Below, in pieces: positions 17,936 through 27,373 of a stretch of 64,000 nucleotides of DNA. The position numbers and the translations under genes are program-made. Source of the DNA: CBDCWQ01 sp965223435 (GTDB lineage: Bacteria > Myxococcota > Kuafuiibacteriia > Kuafuiibacteriales > Kuafuiibacteriaceae); assembly GCA_965223435.1 (NCBI GenBank), contig CBDCWQ010000023.1, forward strand, positions 1,959,056 to 2,023,055, read 5' to 3'. The notes below the pieces were generated by a model. That model was not told the origin of the DNA and ran no database searches. It saw only the letters and a program-made list of their open reading frames with translations. Position 1 is the stretch's first letter; the number at the start of each line of letters is the position of its first letter.

Positions 17936-19808
17936 GCAGGGTGGCCTGAAGGGGGATTTTCTTAGCTTGACGTTGAACGACGACTTCGACGCGGTCCCCC
18001 GGAGCGCAAGCGCGCAAAGCGTGGGTGAAATCCTGAAGGTTCTGCACGCGCATTCCATTGAAACGAACGATGACGTCGCCTTTTTGTACACCGGCCTTGT
18101 CTGCGGGACTTCCTGCACGAACGCCGGACAAAAGAACGCCACCCGCCGCTTCGCCAAAGTCCGGAATGGAGCCAAAGTAGGGGCCATATCCCCCGCCGCC
18201 GGCGCTGGGCTTCGGGGCGGGCATACGCACATAAGCTGGGCGACCTTGGGCTGAAGCCAACGCGCGAAGCAGGTCGTGGGCCACGCCGGCGACGACCGCA
18301 GCGCCCGCGTAGTTGACGGTGTCAGGGTCGTCGGTGGGCTTGTGGTAGTGGGTATGGGCGCCGGTAAAAAGAAAGAGCACGGGAACGCCTTTTGCATAAA
18401 ATGAAGTATGGTCGCTTGGGCCATAACCGTCGCCGCTGTAGCTGCCGATGAGCTTTCGTGCCTCGACGCGGCGGCGAGCCAGGCCTTTTAGGCCCTTGCC
18501 CGTATGGGTACCCATGACGTAAAGCTTTTGTTCGCGTAAGTGACCGATCATATCCAGGTTGATCATGGCGGCCACGGACTGAATGGGTACCGGCGGATGG
18601 CGCACAAAATGGCTGCTTCCCAATAGCCCGTGCTCCTCGCCGGCAAACAAGACAAAATACACACGTCGTTTGAGTGGCTCTGAGCTATCTTTGAATGCGC
18701 GGGCGATTTCGATGACCGCTGCGGTGCCCGAGGCGTTGTCGTCCGCGCCATTGTGGACGACGTGTGCAGTCGACAGCGAGTTGTTTCCTCCGAACCCCAG
18801 GTGATCGTAGTGGGCGCCGAGCACGACGGCTTCTTGGGTGTCTTTGGAGGGCAGCAACACCGAAGCGACGTTGTCCACGCGGCGCTTTATTCGGGTCACT
18901 GCGAGCAGGAGCTTGCACGGTGGTCCTTTGATCACCCGACTGGCCGGCTTCAACTTTTTGTCTATGGTCTTGCGGGCATCGGTGGGGTCGAACCCAAGGA
19001 TCCTTTTGGCTGCCTTGGGCGAAATTTTGACGCTTAGAAGGCCGGCATTGCTGTCGACTTGGGAAAAGGTTCGAAGCTTTGCCAGCTTCTTTTTGACCAC
19101 CACAAGGCCTCGGGCGCCGGCCTCCCTCGCCAAAAGGGCCTTGTTTCTCAGGGCGGAGTGCTTGGTGGGGCGCCGTCCATCAAAAGGACTGGTAGGGTCA
19201 TCTTCGCCCGGTTCTCCCGAAAGAACGAGCACCAGCTTGCCTGAGACGTCAAGCTTGGCGTAGTCGTCATAACCGTGTTTTTTGGACCGGATGCCAAATC
19301 CGGCGAAGGCTACGGGTGCCGTGGTCTGGCCGCTGGCCGAAAAGAGAAATGGTTCGAAGTCGCGACCGAAGCGAAAACGGTTTTTCCCACAAGAAAAGTG
19401 GTTGCTGGCCTTCTCGAAGGTGGTGGCCACCGCCATGTCGAAACTTTGCCGATAGCTGTCTTTAAAGGCTGGAGGAATCCCGATTTCACGAAAACGCTTC
19501 TCGATGTGTTGGGCTGCTTTTTGAATGCCCTCCGTGTTTGGGCCGCGTCCCTCCATTTCGTCAGCTGCCAAGATGTGCACATCATCTTTGATGCGCGTCG
19601 CCGATAAGGTCGCGGTGACCGTGAAATGGGCGTCCAGAGGGGGTTCGTTGTCCGTGGCAGGCCTGGACGCGGCGATGGCTTGTTCCTTGAGACTAAATGG
19701 ATTGGGGGCAGGCTTGGGGGGGCGCTCGCGCGCTTTCGATTCGGATGAGTCTTGTTGGCAAGATGCGCCGACCACTGCGATGAGCAGGACGGGGAGCGCG
19801 CGATGAAT
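17922..19808 (-). CDS. M28-family zinc aminopeptidase lipoprotein with PA and PDZ domains
   Basis: About 628 residues. The signal peptide HRALPVLLIAVVGAS ends in a cysteine at residue 17, suggesting a lipoprotein, although -3 is Gly rather than Leu. A protease-associated segment (near VAFAGFGIRSK) precedes the M28 catalytic domain with LGAHYDHLG, NGADDNASGTAA, GEEHGLLGS, INLDMIG and THYHKPTDD, which hold the two-zinc ligands. The C-terminus is a PDZ domain (SPADKAGVQKGDVIVRFNG). No ATG, GTG or TTG lies near the signal peptide; the best start is ATT at 19808 with GGAAGGGAG 6 bases upstream. It overlaps the start of the divergent glycosyltransferase. It likely trims peptides in the periplasm. 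Confidence 0.88.
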   Translation of the reverse strand: MHRALPVLLIAVVGASCQQDSSESKARERPPKPAPNPFSLKEQAIAASRPATDNEPPLDAHFTVTATLSATRIKDDVHILAADEMEGRGPNTEGIQKAAQHIEKRFREIGIPPAFKDSYRQSFDMAVATTFEKASNHFSCGKNRFRFGRDFEPFLFSASGQTTAPVAFAGFGIRSKKHGYDDYAKLDVSGKLVLVLSGEPGEDDPTSPFDGRRPTKHSALRNKALLAREAGARGLVVVKKKLAKLRTFSQVDSNAGLLSVKISPKAAKRILGFDPTDARKTIDKKLKPASRVIKGPPCKLLLAVTRIKRRVDNVASVLLPSKDTQEAVVLGAHYDHLGFGGNNSLSTAHVVHNGADDNASGTAAVIEIARAFKDSSEPLKRRVYFVLFAGEEHGLLGSSHFVRHPPVPIQSVAAMINLDMIGHLREQKLYVMGTHTGKGLKGLARRRVEARKLIGSYSGDGYGPSDHTSFYAKGVPVLFLFTGAHTHYHKPTDDPDTVNYAGAAVVAGVAHDLLRALASAQGRPAYVRMPAPKPSAGGGGYGPYFGSIPDFGEAAGGVLLSGVRAGSPADKAGVQKGDVIVRFNGMRVQNLQDFTHALRACAPGDRVEVVVQRQAKKIPLQATLQKRE

Positions 19809-20942
19809 GCACCGCTCCCTTCCGGCCTTCGTATCCTGGTTCTGATTCGCAAGTGGACACTCCGTGGTGGCAACGAACGGGTTGCGGCCGACCTCGCGCG
19901 TTTTTTTTGGGAACGAGGACACCAGGTGTCGGTGTGCTGCCAAAAATCGGAGCCCTCGGCCGGGGGGGTTCTGCCTCCGGAGGCGATCCACCGGGTTCGA
20001 GGGGTGTCTTTTGATCCCGGGCTGGCCATGCTCAGCTACGCCCACGGCGCGCGCCGATACGTTCGGCGGCTGAGGACTAGGGGGCTTGTCGATGTCGTGT
20101 TTGGTTTCAATCATAGCATTGATCAGGACGTTTTCCGCTTGGGTGCGGGGACGCATCGGGAGTATCTCGAACTCGCCCGAAGAAAGCGAACTCTTGGAAA
20201 GGGCGTGGTGGACGATGCCATTGCGCTTGGCTTGGAGAAGCTGCGTTTTTCCCCCGATCGCTTCCGGAAGCTCATCGCACCCAGTTTTCGGGTTCGCGAT
20301 GAGCTGATGCGTCACTATGGCATCGGCCACGACCGGGTCGCCGTACTCCACAACGGCGTGGATCTCGTCCAGTTTTCACCCGAAGGACGGGAATCGGCCC
20401 GGGCCACGATCCGCGGACGCTGGGGGGTCGGGCCAGAGGCGAAGGTGGCCCTGTTTGTGGGCCATGAGCTCGAGCGTAAAGGTTTTTGGCTGGCCGCGGC
20501 GGCTGCCCGCCGCGCAAAATGCCGCCTGGTTTACGTGGGGCGGGCTGCCCGCCCCCCCAATCTCGAAGCGGCCGTTATTTGGGACGGGGAGCAGACCAAT
20601 GTGGCCGACTGCTATCGCGCCGCAGACGCATTTTTATTGCCGAGCTACTACGATCCCTTCGGGGGAGTGGTGCTCGAGGCCTATGCCTCCGGGTTGCCGG
20701 TGGTGGCAACCCGCCGGATAGGGGCGACCGAACTGGCATCGGGGACGCCGCTTGATTCGCTTCTGGTCGACGACCCAGAAAATGTTGAAACCCTGGCAGA
20801 CCGGCTTCAGGCGGCGCTCGAACCCGCCCGTCGGGCAGAGTGGTTGGGGTTGGCGCGGACCGTGGCCGAAACCGCGGACCGAAGCACCTGGCGCTTGGCC
20901 GTGGAATCGGTCCTCCGGGAGACCGCTGGGATGTCTGCATAG
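19803..20942 (+). CDS. GT4-family glycosyltransferase, WaaG-like
   Basis: A GT-B fold retaining glycosyltransferase of 379 residues. The N-terminal strand LRILVLIRKWTLRGGNERV is the acceptor-domain start, and the C-terminal domain has FVGHELERKG and PSYYDPFGGVVLEAYASGLPVV with the EX7E-type motif. The pattern resembles LPS-core glucosyltransferase WaaG, fitting the LPS made through lpxC. The ATG at 19803 has GGGGAG 6 bases upstream and is the last start that keeps the first beta strand. It overlaps the divergent peptidase start by a few bases. The exact sugar and acceptor cannot be read. Confidence 0.85.
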   Translation: MNAPLPSGLRILVLIRKWTLRGGNERVAADLARFFWERGHQVSVCCQKSEPSAGGVLPPEAIHRVRGVSFDPGLAMLSYAHGARRYVRRLRTRGLVDVVFGFNHSIDQDVFRLGAGTHREYLELARRKRTLGKGVVDDAIALGLEKLRFSPDRFRKLIAPSFRVRDELMRHYGIGHDRVAVLHNGVDLVQFSPEGRESARATIRGRWGVGPEAKVALFVGHELERKGFWLAAAAARRAKCRLVYVGRAARPPNLEAAVIWDGEQTNVADCYRAADAFLLPSYYDPFGGVVLEAYASGLPVVATRRIGATELASGTPLDSLLVDDPENVETLADRLQAALEPARRAEWLGLARTVAETADRSTWRLAVESVLRETAGMSA

Positions 20943-20957
20943 GGCCGTTCGAGGCGT

Positions 20958-21554
20958 TCAAAAGTCTCGAAGGATCTCCTCTTTGGTCCTTTGGAACTCT
21001 TCCTCGGTCAGGAGCCCGCTTTTTTGAGCCTCTTGCAGCTCTTCTAGGCGCCTTTTTAAAGATTTATTGTGTTGGTGCTCGGCCGCCTTTTCGGTCTTCT
21101 TGTCTTGGTAGATTCGCTCGAACATCGAACGGAGCTCCTCTTTGGATGCGCCTCGGCCGCTTTTGAAGTAGTGGTCGCTGACTTCGCCGATGGCGAAAGT
21201 CAGGGCGTAGGCCATAGACAGGGACATCGCCCAGCCCAAGAAGGGGACAACTTTGGCGGCAGCCATGATGATGTTTTGGGAGACGATAGAGGCCCCGAGG
21301 GTGCTGAGGATTTCGATTACGGATTTCTTGTCGAGGCGGTGGCCATGAATTCGCCCGATGCCCTGAACCATGCCGATCTGAATGGGGGCGATGAGCGCCG
21401 AATCCACGAACGGAACGGGCTGAATGGCCACTGCGGCGGAGGCGATGCTGGAGACTTGAATCAACTCGCGAATCGCCGTCGTTCGTTCGGATTCGCTGGC
21501 TTTTTCAAAATCATCCTCCAAAAGGCGCTTCAGGGTCTCCAGGTAGGGTGCCAT
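20958..21554 (-). CDS. DUF697-like membrane protein with C-terminal SHOCT-like tail
   Basis: A protein of 198 residues. Its middle has PVPFVDSALIAPIQIGMVQGIGRIHG and further small-residue hydrophobic segments, as in DUF697/YcjF-like proteins. The C-terminus LEELQEAQKSGLLTEEEFQ is a SHOCT-type helix pair often found at protein ends for oligomerisation. The ATG at 21554 is chosen, although GGAG lies unusually close; a GTG at 21596 would add 14 residues. The cellular role is unknown. It converges on the glycosyltransferase gene with a 15-base gap. Confidence 0.7.
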   Translation of the reverse strand: MAPYLETLKRLLEDDFEKASESERTTAIRELIQVSSIASAAVAIQPVPFVDSALIAPIQIGMVQGIGRIHGHRLDKKSVIEILSTLGASIVSQNIIMAAAKVVPFLGWAMSLSMAYALTFAIGEVSDHYFKSGRGASKEELRSMFERIYQDKKTEKAAEHQHNKSLKRRLEELQEAQKSGLLTEEEFQRTKEEILRDF

Positions 21555-22007
21555 TCTCCACCAAACTAACCCTCGGGTCCCTTCGATCGCAACCACGTGA
21601 GCTGGTCGACGCGCACAGCTTCAGTCACCGCCCATTCGGCCCTACGGGGCCTGGTTCGAAGTCACCGGCCCACCCGTGACCCTCGGCTCACAGGCCACTC
21701 CGGTGGGCGCCCGCATGCAATACCAGGGCGCCAAGGGATTCATCCCATGGCTCCCAACCCACGAACCCCGTTCGGACCTATGCGGGCGAGCTTCGAGATT
21801 GATTTTGACGAATCACGAAAGAACCGATGAGGCATCTGGAACGCTCTTTTCGCCGCGTGCCGTGAAGGTCATCAGGGGCGTTACGCTCACATGTGGGTGG
21901 AAGCCCGAAAGGGGGCGTGGTTGTGGGGGGCCTCGTTTGACCACTCCGCGAGCAAGATCAGGGCCATCTCGACGGACGAATTGGGACCGTGCTACAACCC
22001 GAACTCT
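21555..22007. other. Intergenic region upstream of the giant TPR gene
   Basis: A divergent promoter region. It contains repeat copy A (separate entry). TGCTACAAC near 21991, with TCGACG 18 bases before it, could be a promoter for the TPR gene, but would give almost no leader. In-frame codons from 21891 are not used because their composition is unlike the gene. Confidence 0.4.
21609..21691 (+). repeat. Dispersed intergenic repeat, copy A
   Basis: About 83 bases starting ACGCGCACAGCTTCAGTCAC and ending CCCACCCGTGACCCTCGG then CTCAC. It matches copy B at 50665-50749 at roughly 85% by eye, with one two-base gap. It lies between divergent genes. Confidence 0.75.
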
Positions 22008-25000
22008 ATGGCAGCAGGCCGCGGTGTCGACTCTCGTGAGCCCTCGCTCTCGGTTTCGAGCGAAGCTCTCGAAGAGGGAAATGAAGATCTCAGGACAGAA
22101 GATCCGGCTGTGGGTGAACCGGGCCCAAACGGGGTGCACCCCCCCGAGGGTGCCCTGGGTTCCGCCGCGGAGGAAGAGGAGCTGGTGCTGCTGCCCGTGG
22201 CCAGCGATGCGGTTGAGCTTCCACCTCTTCCCGAGGTGGGCGAAACAAAGGACGGTCTTCCGTTTTGTGCAGACGACGGCGCTGAGTGGTTGCTCCTGAT
22301 CAAACACTACGAGGCGGAAGCGAAAACCATCGGAGCGGATCCCCGTTCGGCTCACTTATATCTTGAGATCGGCCGCATATGGGAGGAAAACCTAGCAAAA
22401 CCACGCAATGCAGCGATGGCATATCAGCGGGCGTTTAATCTCGATCCCCATAATAAGGCGGTTTTGCACGCCTCCCGCCGTCTGTTCACCATCGTTGGCA
22501 AATGGGCGATGGTGGTCCAGATTCTGGGTTACGAAATTGACGGTGCCGAAGATGATGAGACCAAGGCCACGCTCTATGCTGAAAAAGGCATGGTCTTGGG
22601 TGATAAGCTCAAAAGCCCCGAGGAAGCTCAAAGCGCCTTTCGCGAAGCCCTCAATCTGTGGCCCGCGGAGCCTCTGGCATTGGATGCCCTTGAGCGCTTT
22701 CATCTGCAGCACCGAGAATATGACCAGCTTTACGGTGTCTATTTTCGCGCCCTAGAAGCAACTCGTGTTGCTAAGCGCAGGCTCCCTCTCCTGCTTAGTT
22801 TGGGCCAACTGGCAGAAGATCGCCTCGAGGATGCGTCGGCGGCGCTCGGGCACTACCGGGAAGTCTTGGAGGTCGATCCCGGAAATCGAATCGCGTTGGC
22901 CGCGCGTCGTCGGCTGGCCCTCATGGCGTCGCAGTTCGACGAATTGATTACGACTTTGACGTTGTCGGCAGACGCCGCAGACAAATCGAGCGATTCCGCG
23001 CAATATTTGCTGGCCGCGGCGCGTATTCAACGCCAGAAGTTTCACGCGGCCGACAAGGCGGTCATGACCCTACTCAAGGCCCTTGAGTACGCACCTGAGG
23101 ATCTTGCGATCCTCAAGGAGATCGAGTTTCTCTACGAAGAGAACCAACGCTACGATGAAGTCGTCAAGGTTCTTCGGCGAGAAGTTGAGGTTACGGAAAA
23201 GGCGCGGGAGCGGGTGCCTGTTTTGTTCAAGTTGGCGTCACTTCTCGATGAGCGGATGGATCAGCCCGAAGAGGCTATCCCGGTACTGCAAGAAGCCGTT
23301 TCGCTCATGCCCGATTATGTGCCTGCAACGCAAGCCCTGGGGCGGCTTCTTGAGAAAACTGAGCGCTGGGTCGAACTGACGAAGCTTTTTGAGGGCGAAG
23401 CGGAGGCCGAAGGGGACAAGGAAGTCCAGGTTATCAAGCTCTTCAAGATGGCTGAGATTCTCCACGACAAGCTTGATAAGGACGAAGAAGCTAAACTTGC
23501 GCTCAAACGCTTGCTGGCGCTCAAGGCCGACTACGCTCCAGGAAGAAAGCTGTTTGAGTCAATTCTCCAAAAGCAGGAGGCCTGGGAGGAGCTGGCGGAG
23601 CTGTACGAGGCCGAGCTCTCTTTTGCTGAAGATCGTGATCATCGCGTGTTTTTGCTTTCTCGAATTGGAAGCATTGCCGAGGAAAAACTCCAGGATTTCG
23701 ACCGGGCGTGGTCCGCATATGAGAGGGTGCTCGAGATTTCTCCGCAGCATCTACACGCCATTCGCACCCTGGTTCGCATTGCGCAAAAGCGGGAGGCCTG
23801 GCGCGATCTTTTGCGGATCAGTGAGCGGGAGGTTGAAGCGGCCCAGGACCAATCCGAGGTGGTGCGTGTTCTTCATCGGATCGGTTCGATCACCGAAGAG
23901 CACCTCAGTGACATCGAAGGGGCTGCGGCGAAATATGAACAGGTGCTGAGTTTGGCGCCCACATATCTGCCTGCGCTTCGGAGCCTGGGGCGGCTCTACC
24001 ACCGGATGGGTCGTTGGGAAGACCTCGTGTCCATGTATCGGCGCGAAGCAGAGGTCTCAAGATCCGATCACCAAGCGGTGGCGCTGTTGTTTCGGATGGG
24101 CGCGGTTTACCTCGACTATTTAGGTGCCCGCTCGGATGCCGCACGATGTTATCAAGAGGTTCTTGAACGACAGCCTGAGAATTTGGCTGCGCTTCGGGCT
24201 TTGCGTGAGCTCTACGCTCAAGATGGAGAGCACGAACCCTTGGTGGAAGTGCTGCTGACCGAAGCGCGGACTCTGGATGATGTGAAGGAGCGTTCTCGTT
24301 GTTTGGTTCGCGCGGCCGAAATCACGGAGGAAAAACTCCTTCGAGCGGACAAGGCGGCGGAGCTTCACCAGGAGGTTTTACGACTCGGTCAGAGTTTTGA
24401 CGCGTCGATTCGCGCGCTGGTGCGTATCTATTCGAAGGAGGGAATGTGGGAGGCGCTTTCGCAGGCTCTGCGGAGTGCGGCCGGACACGCCCAAGAGGAT
24501 GCCGCCAAGGCGGCTATTTTGGTGCGTTTGGCCGAAGTGATGGGCGATCATCTGGGTAAGCTTGAGGCCGCCTCAGAGTGCTTGGAGGACGCCCACAAAC
24601 TCTCTCCCGACGATCGCAATATCACTGGACAGCTTGAGCGTACAAGCATTGCGCGCAGAGACTGGGACCGGGCCGTGACCGCCGCCAGAGCTTTGGCCGA
24701 CAGCGAAGAGGATCCATCCCTGTTTGCTTCTAGGCAGGTGCGGTTGGCGGCTATGCAGGAGACTCAGCTTGAGCCGTCTGGTTCAGGGGCCGAATCGTAT
24801 CGCCGCGCTTTACAGAGTGTTCCGGACCATCCGGTGGCGACGCGGGCGCTCGAAGTATCTTATCTTCGAGCACGCAACTGGCCTGGGCTCGCTGCGCTCT
24901 ACGAGCGAGAGGCCGTCCTTTGTGACGACGAAACGAAGAAGGCGGTGCTTTTTTGCCGAGCGGGAGGGCTTCTTTATCAGCAGCTTGAGGCCCCGGATCT

Positions 25001-27242
25001 GGACCGTGTGGCGAGCTTATTCCAGCGAGCTCTCGAGCTTGAGCCAGACTCCATGCCTGCGCTTTTGGGCCTCCGAAAGGTATCCGTGGACCGAGGTGAT
25101 GTGGACACCTCGCTCGATTGTCTGGAGCGCGAGACCCAATTGGTTACAGAGGAGGAGCGTCGGCGAGAGCTCATCTTTGCCAGCGCAGAGATCTACGAGG
25201 ACCAAAAACAAGATCTCGAACAGGCTTGTTCTTTGTACGAAGAGCTCCTTGAACAAGTTCCCACCCACCGAGGAGCATACGATCGGCTACGGGGAATTTA
25301 TGACCAGCTGGGAAAAAATGAGGCCCTGTATCAGCTGTCCGAGAGGAGAGCTCGGGCGCTGACGGGTCCCAATGAGCAGGCGCTCGCCTATGGGCTTGCG
25401 GGGCAGATCGCTCTTGAGCGTTTGAAAGACGAAGGGCGGGCTATCGACTGTTACAAGGAGGTCCTGGCGCGTGATGAGGCCAACGCGGATGCGTTGGTTC
25501 GGCTGGGGCCGCTTCTTATGGACGGTGAGGAATGGGACCAAGCCATCGACGTGTTTCAGCGGACATTGGCGATTTCGAAGGACCCTGAAGTGCAATTTGT
25601 CTGCTTCCGATCGTTGGGTGTAATCTACCAGGAGCAGCGTCAAGATCTGGTAAAATGTGTGCAGTCCTTTCAGGCTGCGCTCAGGCACGCCCCGGAGGAT
25701 AGAGACTGTTTTCGTCGGTTGGTGTCGGTGTACCGCGAGGCCAATGATTGGAATTCCGCAATCAATGTTCTCCTTCGCTTGGTGGACGCTGAGCCGAAAT
25801 TAGACGACAAAGTCGCAACGCTGCTCGAGTTGTCGACACTGTACGAAACCGGGGTTCAGGATATCAGGAAAGCCATCGTTGCGTGTCGCAAGGCCCTAGA
25901 GCTTGAACCGACCAACGACGAGGTTGCTCTTCGGCTCGCCGGTCTGTTCGAGCGGGTCGAAGACTGGAAGAGTCTCGCCGAGCTGGGATCGACTTTCATG
26001 CGGGGGTTGCCCAAAAACGAGAAGGCGCGTGCGCTTCCTTTGCAATTGAAGCTCGCAGACGTATACGAGACAAAACTCAACGACCCCACGCGAGCGATTA
26101 CCAGTCTTCTTCATGCTGCCGAAGCTGCGGGCGACGCTCCCGAGGCCCTGGTTCATCTGGCGAAGCTCTACGCGAAATCAGAAGAAAGCTTTCCCCAGGC
26201 TATCGATACGCACCGGCGTTTGCTTGCTCAGGACCCTTTTAGAGTCGAGAGCTACCATGAAATGCACCGCATGTTTGAGGAACGAGGTCAGCACGACAAG
26301 GCCTTCGTAACGGCCGAAGTTTTGGTGTTTTTGCAGGCCCATGTTGAGGCGGAGTTTGTGTACTATCGTGAACACATCGCCAGAGTGCCTGATCATCCTG
26401 GGGGACAGCTTTCGGCCACGGACCACAAACGGTGCATTGTCCATCCGCTTGAGCGCGGTCCGGTTCGTGAGCTCTTGGAGGTTCTCAGTCCGGAGTCTGC
26501 GCGCGCGTTTCCCGGAGATTTAGGGCGCTACAAGCTGAACAAGAGCTCGGACCGCCACGGCCCCAAGTCGGCTTTGCCCCTTCGGAAACTCGCTGATGAG
26601 ATCGCATTGGCGCTCGGCGCTCCAGCGTTTGATCTTTGGGTCACCTCCGTAAAGCAGTTGGAGCTCAGCCTTATGCTCGAGAACGAGCGCCCCCCCGCGC
26701 TGATTGCCGGCTCCGCGGTGGGTCGCCGTATCAAGGACAAAGACCGGAGGTTCATGGTCGCCCGGGAGCTTGAGCGCCTCAAGGGGGGGCACCAGCTGTT
26801 GGGCTTGCTATCCCCCGACGACTTTGAGGCGCTGCTCTTGTCCGCGGTGAAATTTGCGAACCCGCGGCAAAAGATGGGTGGCAAGGAACAGATCGTGAAG
26901 CGAATGCAAGACCGCCTGGCCCGGGGGATTTCGGGCAAAATACGGCGACAGCTTGCTGAAATCGGAAAACGGCTTGAAGGCTTCGGCTTTGACATGGAGG
27001 CTTATCTTTGGGCGACCCGAGCCAGCGCCGATCGCGCTGGGCTTGCATTGACCAATGATATCGAGGTTGCGGTCCGGAACATCGCCAAGCGGCACCCGAA
27101 CATTCGTTCGGTGTTTGTGGGTCCCGAGGGTGCTCACGAGACCATCGGACGGATTCCTGAGGTTCGCGATCTTCTCGCGTATGCGGTCAGCGAAGACTAC
27201 TTTGCCGCGCGGTCCAAGCTTGGGTTTTCCATCCAGGGCTAG
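22008..27242 (+). CDS. Very large tetratricopeptide-repeat protein
   Basis: A 1,744-residue protein almost wholly made of TPR-type helical repeats, with recurring patterns such as AAxxYxxVLxxxPxxxxALxxLxxLY and spacings near 34-37 residues. No signal peptide or transmembrane segment is seen. The first 90 residues are acidic and low in complexity. The last 300 residues are a different, conserved-looking domain (KSALPLRKLADEIALALG; NIAKRHPNIRSVFVGPEG). The ATG at 22008 is favoured over one at 21891 because the upstream codons have different composition. I recall giant TPR proteins of this kind in Myxococcota; the role, probably a cytoplasmic scaffold, is unknown. Confidence 0.85.
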   Translation: MAAGRGVDSREPSLSVSSEALEEGNEDLRTEDPAVGEPGPNGVHPPEGALGSAAEEEELVLLPVASDAVELPPLPEVGETKDGLPFCADDGAEWLLLIKHYEAEAKTIGADPRSAHLYLEIGRIWEENLAKPRNAAMAYQRAFNLDPHNKAVLHASRRLFTIVGKWAMVVQILGYEIDGAEDDETKATLYAEKGMVLGDKLKSPEEAQSAFREALNLWPAEPLALDALERFHLQHREYDQLYGVYFRALEATRVAKRRLPLLLSLGQLAEDRLEDASAALGHYREVLEVDPGNRIALAARRRLALMASQFDELITTLTLSADAADKSSDSAQYLLAAARIQRQKFHAADKAVMTLLKALEYAPEDLAILKEIEFLYEENQRYDEVVKVLRREVEVTEKARERVPVLFKLASLLDERMDQPEEAIPVLQEAVSLMPDYVPATQALGRLLEKTERWVELTKLFEGEAEAEGDKEVQVIKLFKMAEILHDKLDKDEEAKLALKRLLALKADYAPGRKLFESILQKQEAWEELAELYEAELSFAEDRDHRVFLLSRIGSIAEEKLQDFDRAWSAYERVLEISPQHLHAIRTLVRIAQKREAWRDLLRISEREVEAAQDQSEVVRVLHRIGSITEEHLSDIEGAAAKYEQVLSLAPTYLPALRSLGRLYHRMGRWEDLVSMYRREAEVSRSDHQAVALLFRMGAVYLDYLGARSDAARCYQEVLERQPENLAALRALRELYAQDGEHEPLVEVLLTEARTLDDVKERSRCLVRAAEITEEKLLRADKAAELHQEVLRLGQSFDASIRALVRIYSKEGMWEALSQALRSAAGHAQEDAAKAAILVRLAEVMGDHLGKLEAASECLEDAHKLSPDDRNITGQLERTSIARRDWDRAVTAARALADSEEDPSLFASRQVRLAAMQETQLEPSGSGAESYRRALQSVPDHPVATRALEVSYLRARNWPGLAALYEREAVLCDDETKKAVLFCRAGGLLYQQLEAPDLDRVASLFQRALELEPDSMPALLGLRKVSVDRGDVDTSLDCLERETQLVTEEERRRELIFASAEIYEDQKQDLEQACSLYEELLEQVPTHRGAYDRLRGIYDQLGKNEALYQLSERRARALTGPNEQALAYGLAGQIALERLKDEGRAIDCYKEVLARDEANADALVRLGPLLMDGEEWDQAIDVFQRTLAISKDPEVQFVCFRSLGVIYQEQRQDLVKCVQSFQAALRHAPEDRDCFRRLVSVYREANDWNSAINVLLRLVDAEPKLDDKVATLLELSTLYETGVQDIRKAIVACRKALELEPTNDEVALRLAGLFERVEDWKSLAELGSTFMRGLPKNEKARALPLQLKLADVYETKLNDPTRAITSLLHAAEAAGDAPEALVHLAKLYAKSEESFPQAIDTHRRLLAQDPFRVESYHEMHRMFEERGQHDKAFVTAEVLVFLQAHVEAEFVYYREHIARVPDHPGGQLSATDHKRCIVHPLERGPVRELLEVLSPESARAFPGDLGRYKLNKSSDRHGPKSALPLRKLADEIALALGAPAFDLWVTSVKQLELSLMLENERPPALIAGSAVGRRIKDKDRRFMVARELERLKGGHQLLGLLSPDDFEALLLSAVKFANPRQKMGGKEQIVKRMQDRLARGISGKIRRQLAEIGKRLEGFGFDMEAYLWATRASADRAGLALTNDIEVAVRNIAKRHPNIRSVFVGPEGAHETIGRIPEVRDLLAYAVSEDYFAARSKLGFSIQG

Positions 27243-27373
27243 CGTACTTGAAGAGGCACTCGGTCCACGACCATAGGGGGGCCTGGTTTTTGCTGGTCTG
27301 GTCCCGCCCAGTGTAGGGTTGCGCGTCGATGGCGTCGGCGCTAACCGGTGCGGGGAGGCGGGACGCAAAAACG

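Noticed and set aside
17922..20351. 809-codon reading of the M28 peptidase from an ATG at 20351
   Set aside because: The first 180 codons are antisense to the glycosyltransferase and the signal peptide begins only at residue 182 of that reading.
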